Part shown: positions 1-11,549 of the stretch, one piece after another
How positions within the stretch are numbered: the first letter of the stretch is position 1
How the letters are laid out: each line of letters starts with the position of its first letter
From: Pararge aegeria
Taxonomy: Eukaryota; Arthropoda; Insecta; Lepidoptera; Nymphalidae
NCBI RefSeq assembly: GCF_905163445.1
Contig: NC_053187.1
Location: forward strand, 16,415,001-16,479,000
DNA length: 64,000 nt
Direction: 5' to 3'
The notes under the pieces: model-generated
Databases searched by the model: none
What the model saw: the letters and a program-made list of their open reading frames with translations, nothing else
What the model was told of the DNA's origin: nothing
Made by a program: the position numbers and the translations under genes

Positions 1-339
1 CAAGTTTTATTACTTTTGGCGACTTACTTATAAGAAGTTTGTAATAGAGGTCGCAATTCAGATATAATTATCCTGTTTTTGCCATGACTTGTTTTGTTGC
101 TTGGCTCCTTGTATTAATTGTTATTACTTTATTTTTTTTTTGCTCGGCTTATTATTGTCAAAGTCTGCGAAAACTTTCGGTTGGAATATTTTTTTAGATT
201 TCATGTCACTCTTAAAATACGTTGCGAGATGAAAAATATCTCTATTATTTTTCATTGCTATTGAGAAAAGAAATAACAGCTACGTTTGAATGTTACGCTA
301 TTGGATTAAATATTATCAAAAGCCTATAACGGCCCACTG
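1..339. other. No gene seen
   Basis: AT-rich intron or intergenic DNA with a T12 run near 130; no repeat recognised. Confidence 0.6.
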
Positions 340-530
340 TTTGACTCGAGGCCTCTCACAACGGGCGGGTTTATCCATAAGTTCCCCGGGCGTCTAACAA
401 ACCCAACAAGAGGGACATGCCGTGGTGGTTTTTAGTTTGGGTAAACCCCCGTTAGAGGGGGAGTCCCACACAACCTCCGTCCTACTCAAGGGTTCGTTTT
501 TCCCATCCCATCGGGCTTCTTTTTTCTAAC
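340..530 (+). repeat. Family E (unclassified)
   Basis: GTGGTGGTTTTTAGTTTGGG, TAAACCCCCGTTAGAGGGGG and AGTCCCACACAACCTCCGTCC recur on the opposite strand at 53.5 kb. GC-rich against its surroundings. Confidence 0.7.
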
Positions 531-1429
531 GACCTTTAATATACGAAAATTCTAATTAAAATTGAATAAGCATATTTTAGGCAAGTGCACTCCACCTTTG
601 GCTGTATATATATATAAAGAAAAAAGGGAAGAAAGGAAAGGCCACTGAATGCCTAACGCCTAATTGGATACCAACAAACTGTTGAAATAAGTATTACAAG
701 AAGTGAAAAGACATGCGAAAAAGTTAAGTAAAAGCTTGTAAAAATACCGTCCGTTTAAGTTTATAATATAAACTTTTGTTAAGTTTCCTGTACATGCAAA
801 CATTTCCCACAAGAAGAAAATTAACTCCCATTCAGCTCTCAATCTCCTTAATTAACGAACAAAGTATGAAGTAAACATATTTATTTTCCCATCTTTAAAC
901 TACTTACTTCATAATTTCAGTATTCAGGATGAAGAACTTTTAAATAATCTAAGAGTAAGTGAACGTTTTTTTCAAAGTATTATGCCAGGTATATTGCTTT
1001 TGTAAGTTTACTTACTGGACATTTATAATGCATCGCCTGACAGTTGAAAAGCTCGGCTGTTGTTAAGTTCAGTGTTTACTTGCTGTTGTAGGTTTCTTGT
1101 GTTAAGAAACACTTATTTATTTCCATTAAGCCCTTAGAGCACTATCTTTTGAATAATATCAACCTATTAAGATGCAGCTATTCTCGCACTTTGCACAGTT
1201 GTAACCCTTAAATACAAAAACAAAGAAGTAATGGAATATTTTTTTTAATTCCATAAAGTACATTCCATCCCTTTGTTTTCAACGAATGTCAATTTAATGT
1301 TATTGGTTCAGAAGTTTTATATTTATAACATTCATGAAGTAACTATTTTATTAGTTCGTAGTAGAAAAGCTTATTTTTACAGAGTTTCAGGACTCTTATA
1401 AAAAATTACATATGCCACCAAGCAGCATT
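531..1429. other. No gene seen
   Basis: AT-rich, with a (TA)n/GA-rich strip at 605-640; frames are short and unsupported. Confidence 0.6.
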
Positions 1430-1590
1430 TAAGGGCGCGGTAGCCGCTATTATTACAGACACATGTTGTTTAATACGTAACTTAAGTTTACACTTTGTAA
1501 AACGTTTTCCTGGCATGTGCAGTTTTGTTCTGTTTATGGACAATGGTTTTCCACTAACCAAGTGGGCTATTTGCTTGATCCGTCAATGTT
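1430..1590 (+). repeat. Family F, 3' fragment
   Basis: GCGGTAGCCGCTATTATTACAG, TTCTGTTTATGGACAATGG and TTTTCCACTAACCAAGTGGGC, diverged. Confidence 0.55.
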
Positions 1591-2069
1591 ATTACTTTAA
1601 AAATAATAAAATAAAGTAAGACAACTGTTATGTTAACAATAATTTTAAAATCAAATGTTTCTCTGTGTAGAAGCTTTGAATAAAACATTCAACAACTCTT
1701 ACACTGTTATCGGGATGAAAACTTCAAAACAGCAAACTGAACACCAAAGTTGCAAAGGCCGAGATAATAATTTTTCAAATTGTATTATTACGCCAAGTGC
1801 CACTACGGGGAGAAGATTCCAGAATTTCCAGATATTTTTAATGAAGGAACCGCTTGTCCAATTATCATAAAAAAAAACTTTTGGAAGCTGCTAAGGGAAA
1901 ATTTATGGGGAACGTGATGGGAACTTCACAAGTTGGATTACGTTACTAGGCATAGTCAAGATAGCGAATTTGGCTCTACGTTGACATTTATCATATTTTT
2001 AAACTAGCATAGTATTTTCTACAAGTAATAAACTTTATGAAAATTTTTCATATTTAAAATTATTGAATA

Positions 2070-2205
2070 TTTATGTCGTCATCGTCATCAAGGCATCGTC
2101 TCCTCTCAGAATTTAAAGGGTTTAGACCGTAGTCTAATACGCCGGCCAAGCGCAGATTGGTATACTGCACTTGGATTTGGTTTAAGAAGAACTCTTAGAT
2201 AGACA
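2070..2205 (-). repeat. SINE-B, old 3' fragment
   Basis: GTCGTCATCGTCATCAAGGC tail, GTCTCCTCTCAGAATTTAAAG, and the AGTCTAATACGCCGGCC block correspond to SINE-B read on the minus strand. Confidence 0.65.
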
Positions 2206-2213
2206 GGTGTCGT

Positions 2214-2431
2214 CATGATATGTTATGAAAATTAAGTTTAATTTGTTTTTCTCAGCGAAAAGCAGGAGAATCTGTTTGGTATAATTTATAATATCTTCAA
2301 TCCTTATACTCCACACCAAACAGATCTGGTTCAGTGGAGTATAAGGATTGACGAAATTATAAATTAAACCTTACAGATTCTCCTGCTTTTCGTGGAGTGT
2401 AGCAAATTAAGCTTAATTTTGATAATATACC
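2214..2431. mobile_element. Family G palindromic (foldback) element
   Basis: The left arm 2218-2312 (AATTAAGTTTAATTTG, GCGAAAAGCAGGAGAATCTG, CAATCCTTATACTCC) and right arm 2335-2428 (GGAGTATAAGGATTGACG, CAGATTCTCCTGCTTTTCG, AAATTAAGCTTAATTTTG) are inverted copies about 95 bp long around a loop of about 22 nt. No coding capacity; a MITE or foldback element. Confidence 0.85.
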
Positions 2432-2447
2432 AATTTCTAATTTTCTC

Positions 2448-2605
2448 TGGTTTGATCTGGTGAGAGGCTTTCGCCGTGCCTAGTTACCACCCTACTGGCA
2501 ATGACATGCCGCAATGCGATTAGGAGTCTGGGTTTATTTTAACTGCCCTACACCCTTACAGGTTAGCCCGTTAACATCTTATATTGCATCATAACTTACC
2601 AGATG
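2448..2605 (+). repeat. SINE-C, body fragment
   Basis: GATCTGGTGAGAGGC, GCCTAGTTACCACCC, TTACAGGTTAGCCCGTTA and ATCATAACTTACCAG are SINE-C body blocks in order. Confidence 0.75.
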
Positions 2606-2867
2606 ATTTATTAAAAAGAATGGAAAAGCTAATTGAGTGTATTGTTATAGTTTGCGACGCTATACTACTGTATTTCATATTTTGAGGCCATTCAAGATAA
2701 CCCAAAAAAGATTTACCTTTAACTATTTGGTTACTACCTTTTACTTGCGTTCTTTATCCACGTTTATTAGGGTTTTTACAAATTCCTTAGGAATTGTTTA
2801 TTTTCCTGGGATAAAAAGTAGACTCTCCGTCCTTCCCATTAATTATATGCCAAAAATCAAATTGGTA

Positions 2868-3126
2868 GATAAATAAATAAATATACTACGACAATATACA
2901 CACCGGCATCTAGCCCCAAAGTAAGCGTAGCTTGTGTTATGGGTACTAAGACGACTGATGAATATTTTTATGAATAATATACATAAATATTTAGAATATA
3001 CATACAAACACCCAGACACTGACAAACATTCATGCTCATCACACAAACATTTTCCAGTTGTGGGAATCGAACCCACGGCCCTGGGCTCAGAAAGCAGGGT
3101 TGCTGCAAACTGCGCCAGTCGGCTGT
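2868..3126 (-). repeat. SINE-A, near full length
   Basis: A tRNA-derived SINE on the minus strand. The 5' head at 3126 has GGCGCAG (box A) and GGTTCGATTCCCACAAC (box B), the body runs through GTCTGGGTGTTTG, and the tail is (TTTA)n. Conserved protein-like frames here are shadows of this repeat. Confidence 0.9.
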
Positions 3127-3211
3127 AGATGGTTGCAAGGTCTAGAATGATCGCCCTTAGATTATTGTTGAAGCTTACAAGTACGTGTATGATTAAATCC
3201 ATTAATACCGA

Positions 3212-3510
3212 TTGGTATTACGTGGTATTATCATATAATTATTATACTGAACACATAAAGTACCTACACAAAGTTTCTACACTCTATATCGATATATCGG
3301 GCTTAGACGTATTGGAAATAGATGGGTCATACACCCATCTATTTCCAAACTAACGTATATACTCGTACAAGGCCATATTACCATATTATTATTATACTGT
3401 ACACATTAATTACTTACACAAAGTTCAGACAGTTCAAGACGTTTTGCAAATAGACAAATTTATGACCCATCTATTTTAAAACTAATGTGTACAAAAGGGC
3501 ATATAGTCGT
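3212..3510. repeat. Diverged tandem duplication, unit about 155 bp
   Basis: Unit 1 (about 3212-3365) and unit 2 (about 3374-3505) share TATTATTATACTG-ACACAT, TACACAAAGTT, GACGT-TTG-AAATAGA and CCCATCTATTT-AAACTAA-GT. Unit 1 also has a GATGGGT/ACCCATC hairpin. Confidence 0.78.
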
Positions 3511-3689
3511 GTTCTCTCTATTTTACCTTACACGTAATATAACATAATATCTGGCTTGAAAGTGTAATATCCGATTAACAGATCTAAGTAACATTTTTCG
3601 GTCGGAATGCCTTAACCTCACAGTAGCACTAGAAACGCAAAATAATGCACACATTAAGACATCGAAACGCTTGTTTTGTTTGTATAAGT

Positions 3690-3978
3690 GTAGATCACGG
3701 ATTTGACTTCCGTCGGGGGGAATTTCGGAATTTAGAATCTCAAAATTTTCTTTAGTTTGATCTGTTAGAGGGCGTTGGTCGTGGGTAGTTACCACCCTGC
3801 CGACTGAGACTAGCCACCAAGCGATAAACGTACTGGTTTGAGACCACGTAGAAATCGATTAGGAGGTCTTACCCTAAACAAACAGGTAGAGTCCGCTACT
3901 ATCTTAGACTGCAGCATCACTTATCACCAGGTGAGGTGACAGTAGACGTTTAACTTGTACTGGAACATAAAATAGTAG
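3690..3978 (+). repeat. SINE-C, diverged copy
   Basis: AATTTCGGAATTTAGAATCTC, GGGTAGTTACCACCC, GACCACGTAGAAATCG, TTAGACTGCAGCATCACTTA and the TTAACTTGTACTGGAAC end follow SINE-C order. Confidence 0.78.
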
Positions 3979-4414
3979 AAATCCTATCGCTCACTATCAA
4001 GCATTTCATTAGAAAGCAACATGTCTGCGTGACTAATTTAATTCCGGCAATTACCTTGTATTAATATCTTCAATAAAGAGAATGGTAAACGCGTCTACGC
4101 TTATCAAAACCTCTAAGCTATCGGAAGCTTGTACCTACACTCGCTTAGATGTTTTGAAATATTCATGAGTTAAATTGAATTGAAAGCCAAGGATTCTTAT
4201 GAAAGGCAATGATTAAATTGGAGTGGCTTCACCATTTTCTGTTGTGCCTTCTAACATTCGCCTCATTATTTGCTTTTGACGGGTAGAAACGAGATCGTTA
4301 GTTGAAAAAGCTTCCAAATTTGTTGATAGGAACGTATCTTCCTTTAATTTTTTTGCCATATTACACAGATACAGCAAATCTCTTTTTTTATTTCTCTAAA
4401 AGTTAGCTCTTGAA

Positions 4415-4565
4415 AATCTCACCTGGTGGTACGTGATGCTGCAGTCAATGATGATAGCGGGTTTAACCTTGTATATTCGTCTCATACCCCTAATCGTTTT
4501 CTACGAGCCATTGTCCCTGAACGCTTTATCGCTAGGCGGTGCATTTCCCAAGAGTGAGGTCGGTT
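4415..4565 (-). repeat. SINE-C, 3' fragment
   Basis: AATCTCACCTGGTGGTACG through TACCCCTAATCGTTTTCTAC on the minus strand, with the next block degraded. Confidence 0.72.
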
Positions 4566-4730
4566 ATTCCTATGATACAGTAGGTCCGGGCCCAGCAGTC
4601 GGATGATCCTCAACTGTGGATGATGAAGAATAATCGTACATTGGGACAAGGTGGGGTACTCAATGATGGGTAAACAAATGTACATAGTTAAATAAAAATA
4701 ATAGTTGACTAAACAGCATAAAGCCATGAA

Positions 4731-4879
4731 GCGGTGATGGCCTAGTGTGTAGAGCTTCGACTCAACTATCGTTGGGCGACTTCGAATCCCAGCACCTCTA
4801 ACTTTTCTAAGCTATGTGCGTTTTTTATGCAATTAAAATACCACTTGTTTCAACGGTGAGGGACAATATCGTGAGGAAA
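4731..4879 (+). repeat. SINE-B, 5' half, split by a LINE-A 3' end
   Basis: Head GAAGCGGTGATGGCC, box B-like CGAATCCCAGCACCTC, body to ATCGTGAGGAAA. It continues at 5153 after a 273-bp insert, with GGAAA on both sides. Confidence 0.85.
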
Positions 4880-5152
4880 TATCATAATATATCAAATATA
4901 AAAATAATATAGCTCAACAATAGTTCAACATTGACTAGACTGTGAGATACTGATAACAAAAAAAAATAAACCTAGCTAAGTTTGTTGTGGGCTCTTCTTA
5001 GTCCAGGGCGCGTTTGGAGCCCTCCTAGCTTTAAGTTTTAAGTTAACGAATGCAGTAATAACCATCACTAACATTAGTGTAACATGTTAAATGTATGAAC
5101 GCTTCATAAGTGCCTGTAATAAGGTCTACATGAATAAAACATTTTTGAATTT
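4880..5152 (+). mobile_element. LINE-A 3' UTR fragment inserted in SINE-B
   Basis: Shares the 3' UTR blocks of LINE-A (AAGTTTGTTGTGGGCTCTTC, CAGGGCGCGTTTGGA, CTTCATAAGTGCCTGT, ATGAATAAAACATTTTTGAA). It is flanked by a perfect GGAAA duplication (4875-4879 and 5153-5157). Confidence 0.85.
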
Positions 5153-5297
5153 GGAAACTTGCATACCTGAGAGTTCTACATAATGTTCTCAAAGTTGTGT
5201 GGAGTTCACCAATCCGCACCGTTCTAATTGTGGGAGGAGACCCGTGCTCTGTAGTGGACTGGTAATAAGTTGATGTGATGATGATGATGATGATGAC
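5153..5297 (+). repeat. SINE-B, 3' half
   Basis: Runs from GGAAACTTGCATACCTGAG to GTGGGAGGAGACCCGTGCTC and a (GATG/ATG)n tail. Confidence 0.85.
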
Positions 5298-5299
5298 TA

Positions 5300-5929
5300 C
5301 AACTTTTATATATTCTACTAGCTGTTGCTCATCTGTGTTAGTTCCAGATTTATAAATCCCGTTGGGAATCGTCCAATTTTATGCATGCTAGCTCTGCTAA
5401 CTTTTTCAAGATTGATTCTGGGTTGATATGATGATGACGATGATGAGATAGCTTAATAGGCTCAGGTTGAAAATGAATGGTATTAATTTAAATAGATGTA
5501 AGTAAAAAACATTAAGTGTTTAAAACTCGAATCAAGTAATTCCATTTGCATTTTTAAATTTCATGAATAGATGAGAGTTTCATGAATTAATTTTTGGGAA
5601 GTATAAAGAAAATATTTCGGTTTTATACTTGATTAATTAGTGGACATTTTTATATAGTAAAACGTCAGACGCAACTAGAATGAGCTGTGATCAGTACCGT
5701 ACAGTGGTGGTCGTGGAATTTCAAGTATAGAAACTCTGTAGTCATATTGCGTATATTTTTTTTTTTTTTTAAAAGTCAATTGCCTATATTATAATAAGAT
5801 TAACGCGGTAAAGGTAAAACTGCGCAGTAGCATCTATGTTCGTATTTTCCTTTGAACTAATGCAGTTCATCTCCTGCACGAATTATGAACAAATCTATAC
5901 TAATTTTATAAATAGGATAGGTTTTTAAT
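5300..5929. other. No gene seen
   Basis: Holds an isolated ATGATGATGACGATGATG tract (5428-5450, a retroposon tail remnant) and a T16 run at 5757. Confidence 0.55.
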
Positions 5930-6105
5930 TTCATTTTAACACTCTATTTGTACACTAGAAAAAGAAAAAATGGACACAACAAAAGGAAACTTAAGAAAGT
6001 AGGATACAAAAGGCGGCCTTATCGCTTGGTAGTGATCTCTTCCAGGCAATCTTAGGATTAGATAAACCAAGAGAAACTGATTGGTGGGATGTATTATTAT
6101 TACAT
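5930..6105 (-). repeat. Family J (LINE-like 3' end)
   Basis: TTTGTACACTAGAAAAAG, AAAGTAGGATACAAAAGGCGG, CCTTATCGCTTGGTAGTGATC and TCTTCCAGGCAATCTTAGG. On the minus strand this reads as an A-rich-ended retroposon 3' terminus. Confidence 0.72.
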
Positions 6106-6156
6106 ACATACTTACGAATAATAACACACTAATACTTATCCAGATTATACACATAA

Positions 6157-6180
6157 AATAATAATAATAATAATAATAAA
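6157..6180 (+). repeat. (TAA)n microsatellite
   Basis: About seven AATAAT units next to family J. Confidence 0.85.
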
Positions 6181-6334
6181 TATAAAAAATAATTAAGTAA
6201 TATACACTAAGTATACATGTAAAAATATGGTGAAGAATGAATCATCTAAAGTTGTTTTTATTGCTCAAGATTGGCTTTACCAGCATGTTTGAATATGTCT
6301 AGTGACCTTGACTGTAGTGTGCTTATTCTTTTGT

Positions 6335-6520
6335 TTGTTCCGAATAGGATCCAAAAAATACTGGACCGATTTAAACCATTTCCAAAAAATAGCTTAATTA
6401 TCACGAAGTAACATAGGCTACAAATTATAAAAAAAAATATTGGAGATCCTCAAGTAAATTGCAATAATGTAACCCAAAATAGCATAATTTTGCATAACAA
6501 AACAAACAGGGATGAATTGG
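6335..6520 (+). repeat. Family M-like relic
   Basis: ATACTGGACCGATTTAAACC and AAGTAACATAGGCTACAAA are blocks typical of this repeat class; strongly decayed. Confidence 0.45.
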
Positions 6521-6604
6521 CTGACAACAGATAGTTTTACGGCCAATTCAAAAGGAATAATCAACGATTTTTTTCAGAATGTTACAATATTACGCAACAC
6601 TCTC

Positions 6605-6755
6605 GGGTGGGCTAGTTACCATCTTTTTTTTGAGTCGCGTAGAAACCGATATGGATTTAATATAACTGACTAACCGTTACCATCTTAGACTGTACCTTCA
6701 CTTACAGGGTGAGATATACTAATCAAGGGTTGACTTGTAGTGGAACAAAAAAAAA
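6605..6755 (+). repeat. SINE-C, fragment
   Basis: GGGCTAGTTACCATC, GTCGCGTAGAAACCGA, CATCTTAGACTGTACC and GTTGACTTGTAGTGGAAC blocks. Confidence 0.75.
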
Positions 6756-7147
6756 ACAAAGTTCACAAAAAATAAACGAAACTGCACAGTCACAGTTGAA
6801 TTTTAACAGCTGTGTCTATGGAATCAGACCAGTGAGTGTTTAAACAACACTGATTGCTACCTTTCTTTTCATATATACTTTCTACGGATGTAGCCAAAAA
6901 GTAGGCACAACGAAGGTCACATGGGTCCACTTGGCAAGATAAATATTAGTGGAGGCCCACAGACCCGAGATTATCTTACACCATTACAGGAATTAAACTA
7001 AATGCCGGACGCTGGACGGGGATCAACGAAACGACAAGAAACTATACTAAACTAAAAATAGTTTCCTTCCCTTGGGATTTGGGAACACATTGCCAAATAA
7101 TATTCAGTTTCTATGACGATGATAATATAATGATAATAATCATTTTC

Positions 7148-7447
7148 GAAGCGGTGATATTGGGTAGGAAAGACCTTTTGGCGGGCCGAGTTCGAATCAC
7201 AGCACGAACCTCTAACTTTTCTAAGTTATGTGCGTTTCAAGTAATTCAAATATCGGTTGCTTCAGAAGTGAAGGAAAACATTGTGTGGAAACCTGCATGC
7301 CAGAAAGTTCGACATAATGTTCTCAAAGGGGAGTCTACCAAACCACACTTAGTCAGCGTGGTGGACTACGGCCTTAAACCCTTCTCATTGCGGGAGGAGA
7401 GCCGTGCTCTGTAGTGGGCCGGTAATCGGTTAATGTGATGGTGATAA
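7148..7447 (+). repeat. SINE-B, near full length
   Basis: Head AAGCGGTGATATTGGGTAGG, GAGTTCGAATCACAGCACG box B, GCATGCCAGAAAGTTC block, ends GTTAATGTGATGGTGATAA. The 111-codon frame here is a shadow. Confidence 0.87.
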
Positions 7448-7554
7448 ATCATTTATCCTGGTTGAAATACGAGTATAATGGATGAATGGAAAAACAAGAT
7501 ATCTAACGCTTAAAGATTTTCAGAAATCGGAATGGAACTTTATGATGAACACGT

Positions 7555-7640
7555 TGAGTTTCAGCAGCTTTTCTTTTCGGTAGAATCTGTTTGTCGAACT
7601 GGTGGAAGCGTCGCTACAAACTGACAAAGCTACGTTTTAA
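7555..7640 (+). mobile_element. LINE-B fragment
   Basis: TTTTCTTTTCGGTAGAATCTG, CGAACTGGTGGAAGC and CTACAAACTGACAAAGCTACG resemble the CTTCTTCTCGGTAGAATCTG block. The open frame running out to 7926 is not recognisable as a protein. Confidence 0.55.
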
Positions 7641-8464
7641 GAGAGTACCTGACATGTCCAGAAATGCAGATCGAATCTTTGTTTTAGTATGTGCAATTAA
7701 ATTTTATAGCAGTAGAAAGGTAGGTTGGGCGTTTAATCATTATTTTCTCAATCGACTACCGTTATTTTTATTATTGGAAAGAGTTGATAGGTCCCACCGA
7801 GACCCTAGTGAAGTCAACCCATTAAAATATAATGAGATTTTGATGAAGACGTTCGTAGACAGAGGATTTCATTTCTCAACGGACAGCGGCAAATCAAACC
7901 TAATCAACCTCACAAATTATGAATAATATTTCATTGTGTACCTAGTATTCAGAATGTATGTATATATAATGTATTTATTTAAATTGTAATAATAATTTAT
8001 TTTACAATGTTAAGTGGTAGGTATACAATGAAATCGCTTTAGTTTAATTTATAAATCCTGTATAACATAGTATTTATAAAAATCTAAATTCCTGGAGATA
8101 TTATTATGAGGAGTGTGAATTAAAATATCACCACTTCAAGGCCGAACTTTTTTTTGTCCCGGGCCGCCTTAATGAAAAATTTGATTATTCCAATATTCCG
8201 TTGAGAGAATTTCTAATTTACATTTTATTGATTCAGTTATCTAAAACAGAGGCGGGGAGTTATTTACCTCGTAAGTCGAGTAACTAGCAAGTTCAACTTA
8301 GGATAATTAGGTCTTGGGATCGAGACAAAATTTGTATCGGGGTTTTCTGCAAAACAAATCTCTGTGGCATTAGAATATTGGAGGTGGCCTTTATCATGCC
8401 TGGAAGAGGACTTTGGATCTGCAAACCCGGTTATTATCACTTACATGTGATATTAATCAAAAAA

Positions 8465-8765
8465 TCCGCCACCCGGCATTGGAGCATTTGACGACCTCCC
8501 TGTCACAACGTTGATAGCTGTGAATTTAAGTAGGAGGTCCCGGCAGAGCTAATTTGGGATTTTACTGAATTTTCTCTGGTATGGTGGGAGGCGTTGGCCG
8601 TGGCTAGTTACCACCCTACCCACAAAGAAGTGCCGCTAAGTGTTTTAGTGTTCCGGTGCGATGTCGCGTAGAAACCTTTTAGAGATATAACTACCATACT
8701 ATGTTCTACAACCCTCTCTCCTTTAGGAGAGAAGGCCTGTGCGGTCGGACGTTATTTGGCTTCAA
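8465..8765 (+). repeat. SINE-C with tRNA-like head
   Basis: Degraded head around GACGACCTCCCTGTC and GGTCCCGG, then TTCTCTGGTATGGTGGG, GTGGCTAGTTACCACCC and CGATGTCGCGTAGAAACC. The extreme 3' end is lost. Confidence 0.72.
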
Positions 8766-8835
8766 AAAGGCTGACTTCACGTTTCAAAAAGTTCATATAC
8801 TAGGCCTACTTAAAATAAATCAATGTTGAATTTTG
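8766..8835 (+). mobile_element. LINE 3' terminal fragment
   Basis: GACTTCACGTTTCAAAAAGTTC, TAGGCCTACTTAAAATAAAT and GTTGAATTTTGAA match the LINE-B end type. Confidence 0.55.
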
Positions 8836-9821
8836 AATTATTAGGAAATAAGTATAAGTAAAAATAAAATAGTAATATGTTGTGTGTGCGTGTACCTATG
8901 TGATTGTGCAATTAAAAGTGTGTGTGCGTGTCAAAATTTAAGACATTCAACAAACCGATTACAAACATCTATAGGCTAATGAAATAAACAAAAACAATGA
9001 AGTTTAACCTGCTTAACGAAGGGACCAAAAATTCAAATATTTACCGTAAAACGGCAATATGTATAACAGTTAATTTGGCAAATACACCAAATTTACAAAG
9101 GGTGCCCATGAAAATGAACCCATCAGAATTTACTGCCAATTTCCGAATTTGAACGGGTTTTCTAATAAACACACAATAACGTTCCGCAATGAAGGTGCCC
9201 CATGATCGTTCCAATTTGTATCGGAACGATCGAGAATTGGAACAAAATGTGTTTGTTGTTTTTATTATTCAGTGTATTTTACCATTTTGTGAGCTCGCTA
9301 TTTGTTGGATTTGACTACATTATCGCAATAATTTTTAGGGGAATCAAATAATATTGAAACTGGGTTTTTAATCATAATTTGAACATTCGCGGTTATTTTT
9401 AATATTCGGGGCTCTATATAGAATTTATTAATTCAACTTCTACGTAAAATTTTATTATTATTCAATGCTAATTCTGTTGTACACAAATTTTATAAAGTAA
9501 ACTTATTTGGCGGATAATAGCTTTCACGATGGTTTTCTTAGAGAAGACTGGCACTGTTATAAGATTTGTCAATTTAGTTTAGTTTAGAGTTTTGTGTTCG
9601 TTTACGTTTTGTGTGTACGAATTAGCGCCAGTGATGAAAAGTTACCATACATATTTATTTCCGAATCATAATTCTGATATCGTACCAGGATTTCGCTTAG
9701 GTATATGTATTCTTGAACGGAATTTTTAAATGAAGACAATGTTACGTGAAACCTTTTACACTGGATCCCTGTGGACCAGCTATACACAAGCATCGCTGAA
9801 TGCTCTGCGAGTTCAATAAAT
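8836..9821. other. No gene seen
   Basis: TG-rich strip at 8878-8935. A small hairpin GATCGTTCC/GGAACGATC lies at about 9202-9230. Otherwise AT-rich unique-looking DNA. Confidence 0.55.
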
Positions 9822-10083
9822 AATAATAATAAATAAATAAATATACTAGGACAATACACACATCGCCACCTAGCCCCAAAGTAAGCGTAGCTTGTGTTAT
9901 GGGTACTAAGATAGCTGTTGAATATTTTTATGAATATAATACATAAATACTTATAATATACATATAAACACCCAGACACTAAAAAACATTCATGTTCATC
10001 ACACAAACATTTTCCAGTTGTGGGAATCGAACCCACGACCTTGGACTCAGAGAGCAGGGTCGCTGCAAACTGCGCCAATCGGC
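9822..10083 (-). repeat. SINE-A, near full length
   Basis: Minus-strand copy with intact head (GGCCGATTGGCGCAG at 10083), box B and (TTTA)n tail at 9830-9845. It explains the 158-codon frame seen here. Confidence 0.9.
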
Positions 10084-10879
10084 CCTCAATATAATGACGG
10101 TTTGAGAAAGCTTTTGTATGCAGTGCATCCGAAATGTTCGACAGGGCTCATACTGATGTTTTTGCCATCAAAAGGACGATAATAGCATCTTTGATGAAAA
10201 TAACGGGGATAAGTAGCAACATCATCCATTTATCAATTTATCAAATGTTAGTTGACTCCCCACTTCTTCTAAGTAATATCGATTTTGCAGATTTGTCGTA
10301 GGTTAAATGCAAGGCGTAAACCTTATGTCATATATAAGTATCTACATCATTTGTTTACCTTTTCTTAACAAAAGTAAAACCAAGTGGGTAGTTTAATTAA
10401 CACATGTTTAGACTGTCAAGTTTTGCTACCTAGCTCAATAAACGTGTTACTATGCAATATCGTATTATTTATACATAATACCTCCCTTTGCGTGGGCTAG
10501 ATGGAAGACCAGGTATTCGGCAAATAACTTTTTATCTCGTGCGTGCAATGCTTTTAACAACAAATATTGTGAGACGGACATTTTTCATGTCAAAATTGGC
10601 ACGTTTAGAAAATTTATTTTATATGACAAAATAACTACTATAGCTTTAAAGTTTTTGTTTTTCATTTTTGTTTTACTTACATTATTATTATTTTTTATTT
10701 TTTTTGTATAATAATTGCTTGCTAGGTACTTACTCCTAAGCAATTGTAGTTAACGTTATCGTGTTATATGTATAACCAAGTTGTGGAAACTTCATTGGTC
10801 TATGTGATACAAAAATACGGCATTACTTTTATGTATAATTATACTGTTTGTTTCCCTTGAAAAGCTAATAAATAAATAA
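10084..10879. other. No gene seen
   Basis: AT-rich; no repeat family recognised. Confidence 0.55.
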
Positions 10880-11070
10880 ATAAATTGTACTTCATAGCTC
10901 CGTTAAATTTGGACCGATTTAAATTATTCGTTTTTATTTGAAAGTTTATACTATCATGCATGTACGTTTATTAAATCCGTTCAGTAGTTTTCACGTGATG
11001 CCCGGACAGACAGACAGACAGACAAAAATTAAACAAAAATCTGTTTTGGACTCAGTATCTATTATAAAGA
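10880..11070 (+). repeat. Family M relic
   Basis: TTAAATTTGGACCGATTTAAA, AATCCGTTCAGTAGTTTTCACG, GTGATGCCCGGACAGACAGAC (PuAC microsatellite-like) and a C9 run. Shared with the 50.4 kb piece. Confidence 0.6.
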
Positions 11071-11414
11071 ATCCCCCCCCCGGTCAAAATTTTTAAAATA
11101 TATTTAATGTACAGAAATCTTTTAGTTACAGTTTTATTATAAGTATAGATACAAGAAAGTCCTGTTAGTTACACCATTATAACTGAAATTGGGTCATAGT
11201 TGCTATAATGAAAAATATTACTGTGTTATTAGCAGATTTATACGCTTAACGCTAATAATAATTATTTTCATGTTTGGAACTATTTTTAGACTTATCAATA
11301 TAATTTAGTTAAGAGTGTTCTATACAATAGAATAAGCACCGCTAGTGGTTAAAATGCACCATATATATTAATGTCAAAAACACTTCGGTGTTCTGGATTA
11401 TTATGTTTTCTCAA

Positions 11415-11547
11415 GCAATAAAGCGCTTGGTGACAGACTCGTGAGTGTCGTATGAGGCGACTACGGGAATATTATGGCGAACTGGTAGCAGTGTCCTCTG
11501 TGCTACTTTAACCATTTAGTCCAGCAGTGGACTTTTAAAGGCTAATA
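11415..11547 (+). mobile_element. Retroposon 3' fragment
   Basis: GTGACAGACTCGTGAGTGTCG, TATGAGGCGACTACGGGA and CCAGCAGTGGACTTTTAAAGG followed by (TAATAA)n look like a LINE/SINE 3' end. It abuts the SINE-A tail at 11550. Confidence 0.55.
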
Positions 11548-11549
11548 AT

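Noticed and set aside
2843..3202. 119-codon minus-strand frame and similar frames at 32.1, 37.3 and 56.4 kb
   Set aside because: SINE-A shadows with tRNA box B encoding the VGSIPTTGK-like peptide.
7079..7414. 111-codon frame
   Set aside because: Lies over a SINE-B copy; the peptide is box B and body translation.
7591..7926. 111-codon frame
   Set aside because: Starts in a LINE-B fragment; no recognisable domain, no splice or promoter support.
9602..10078. 158-codon minus-strand frame
   Set aside because: It is SINE-A read through; the same peptide (AQFAATLLSE..., YSKYLCILFIKIF) recurs at every SINE-A copy.
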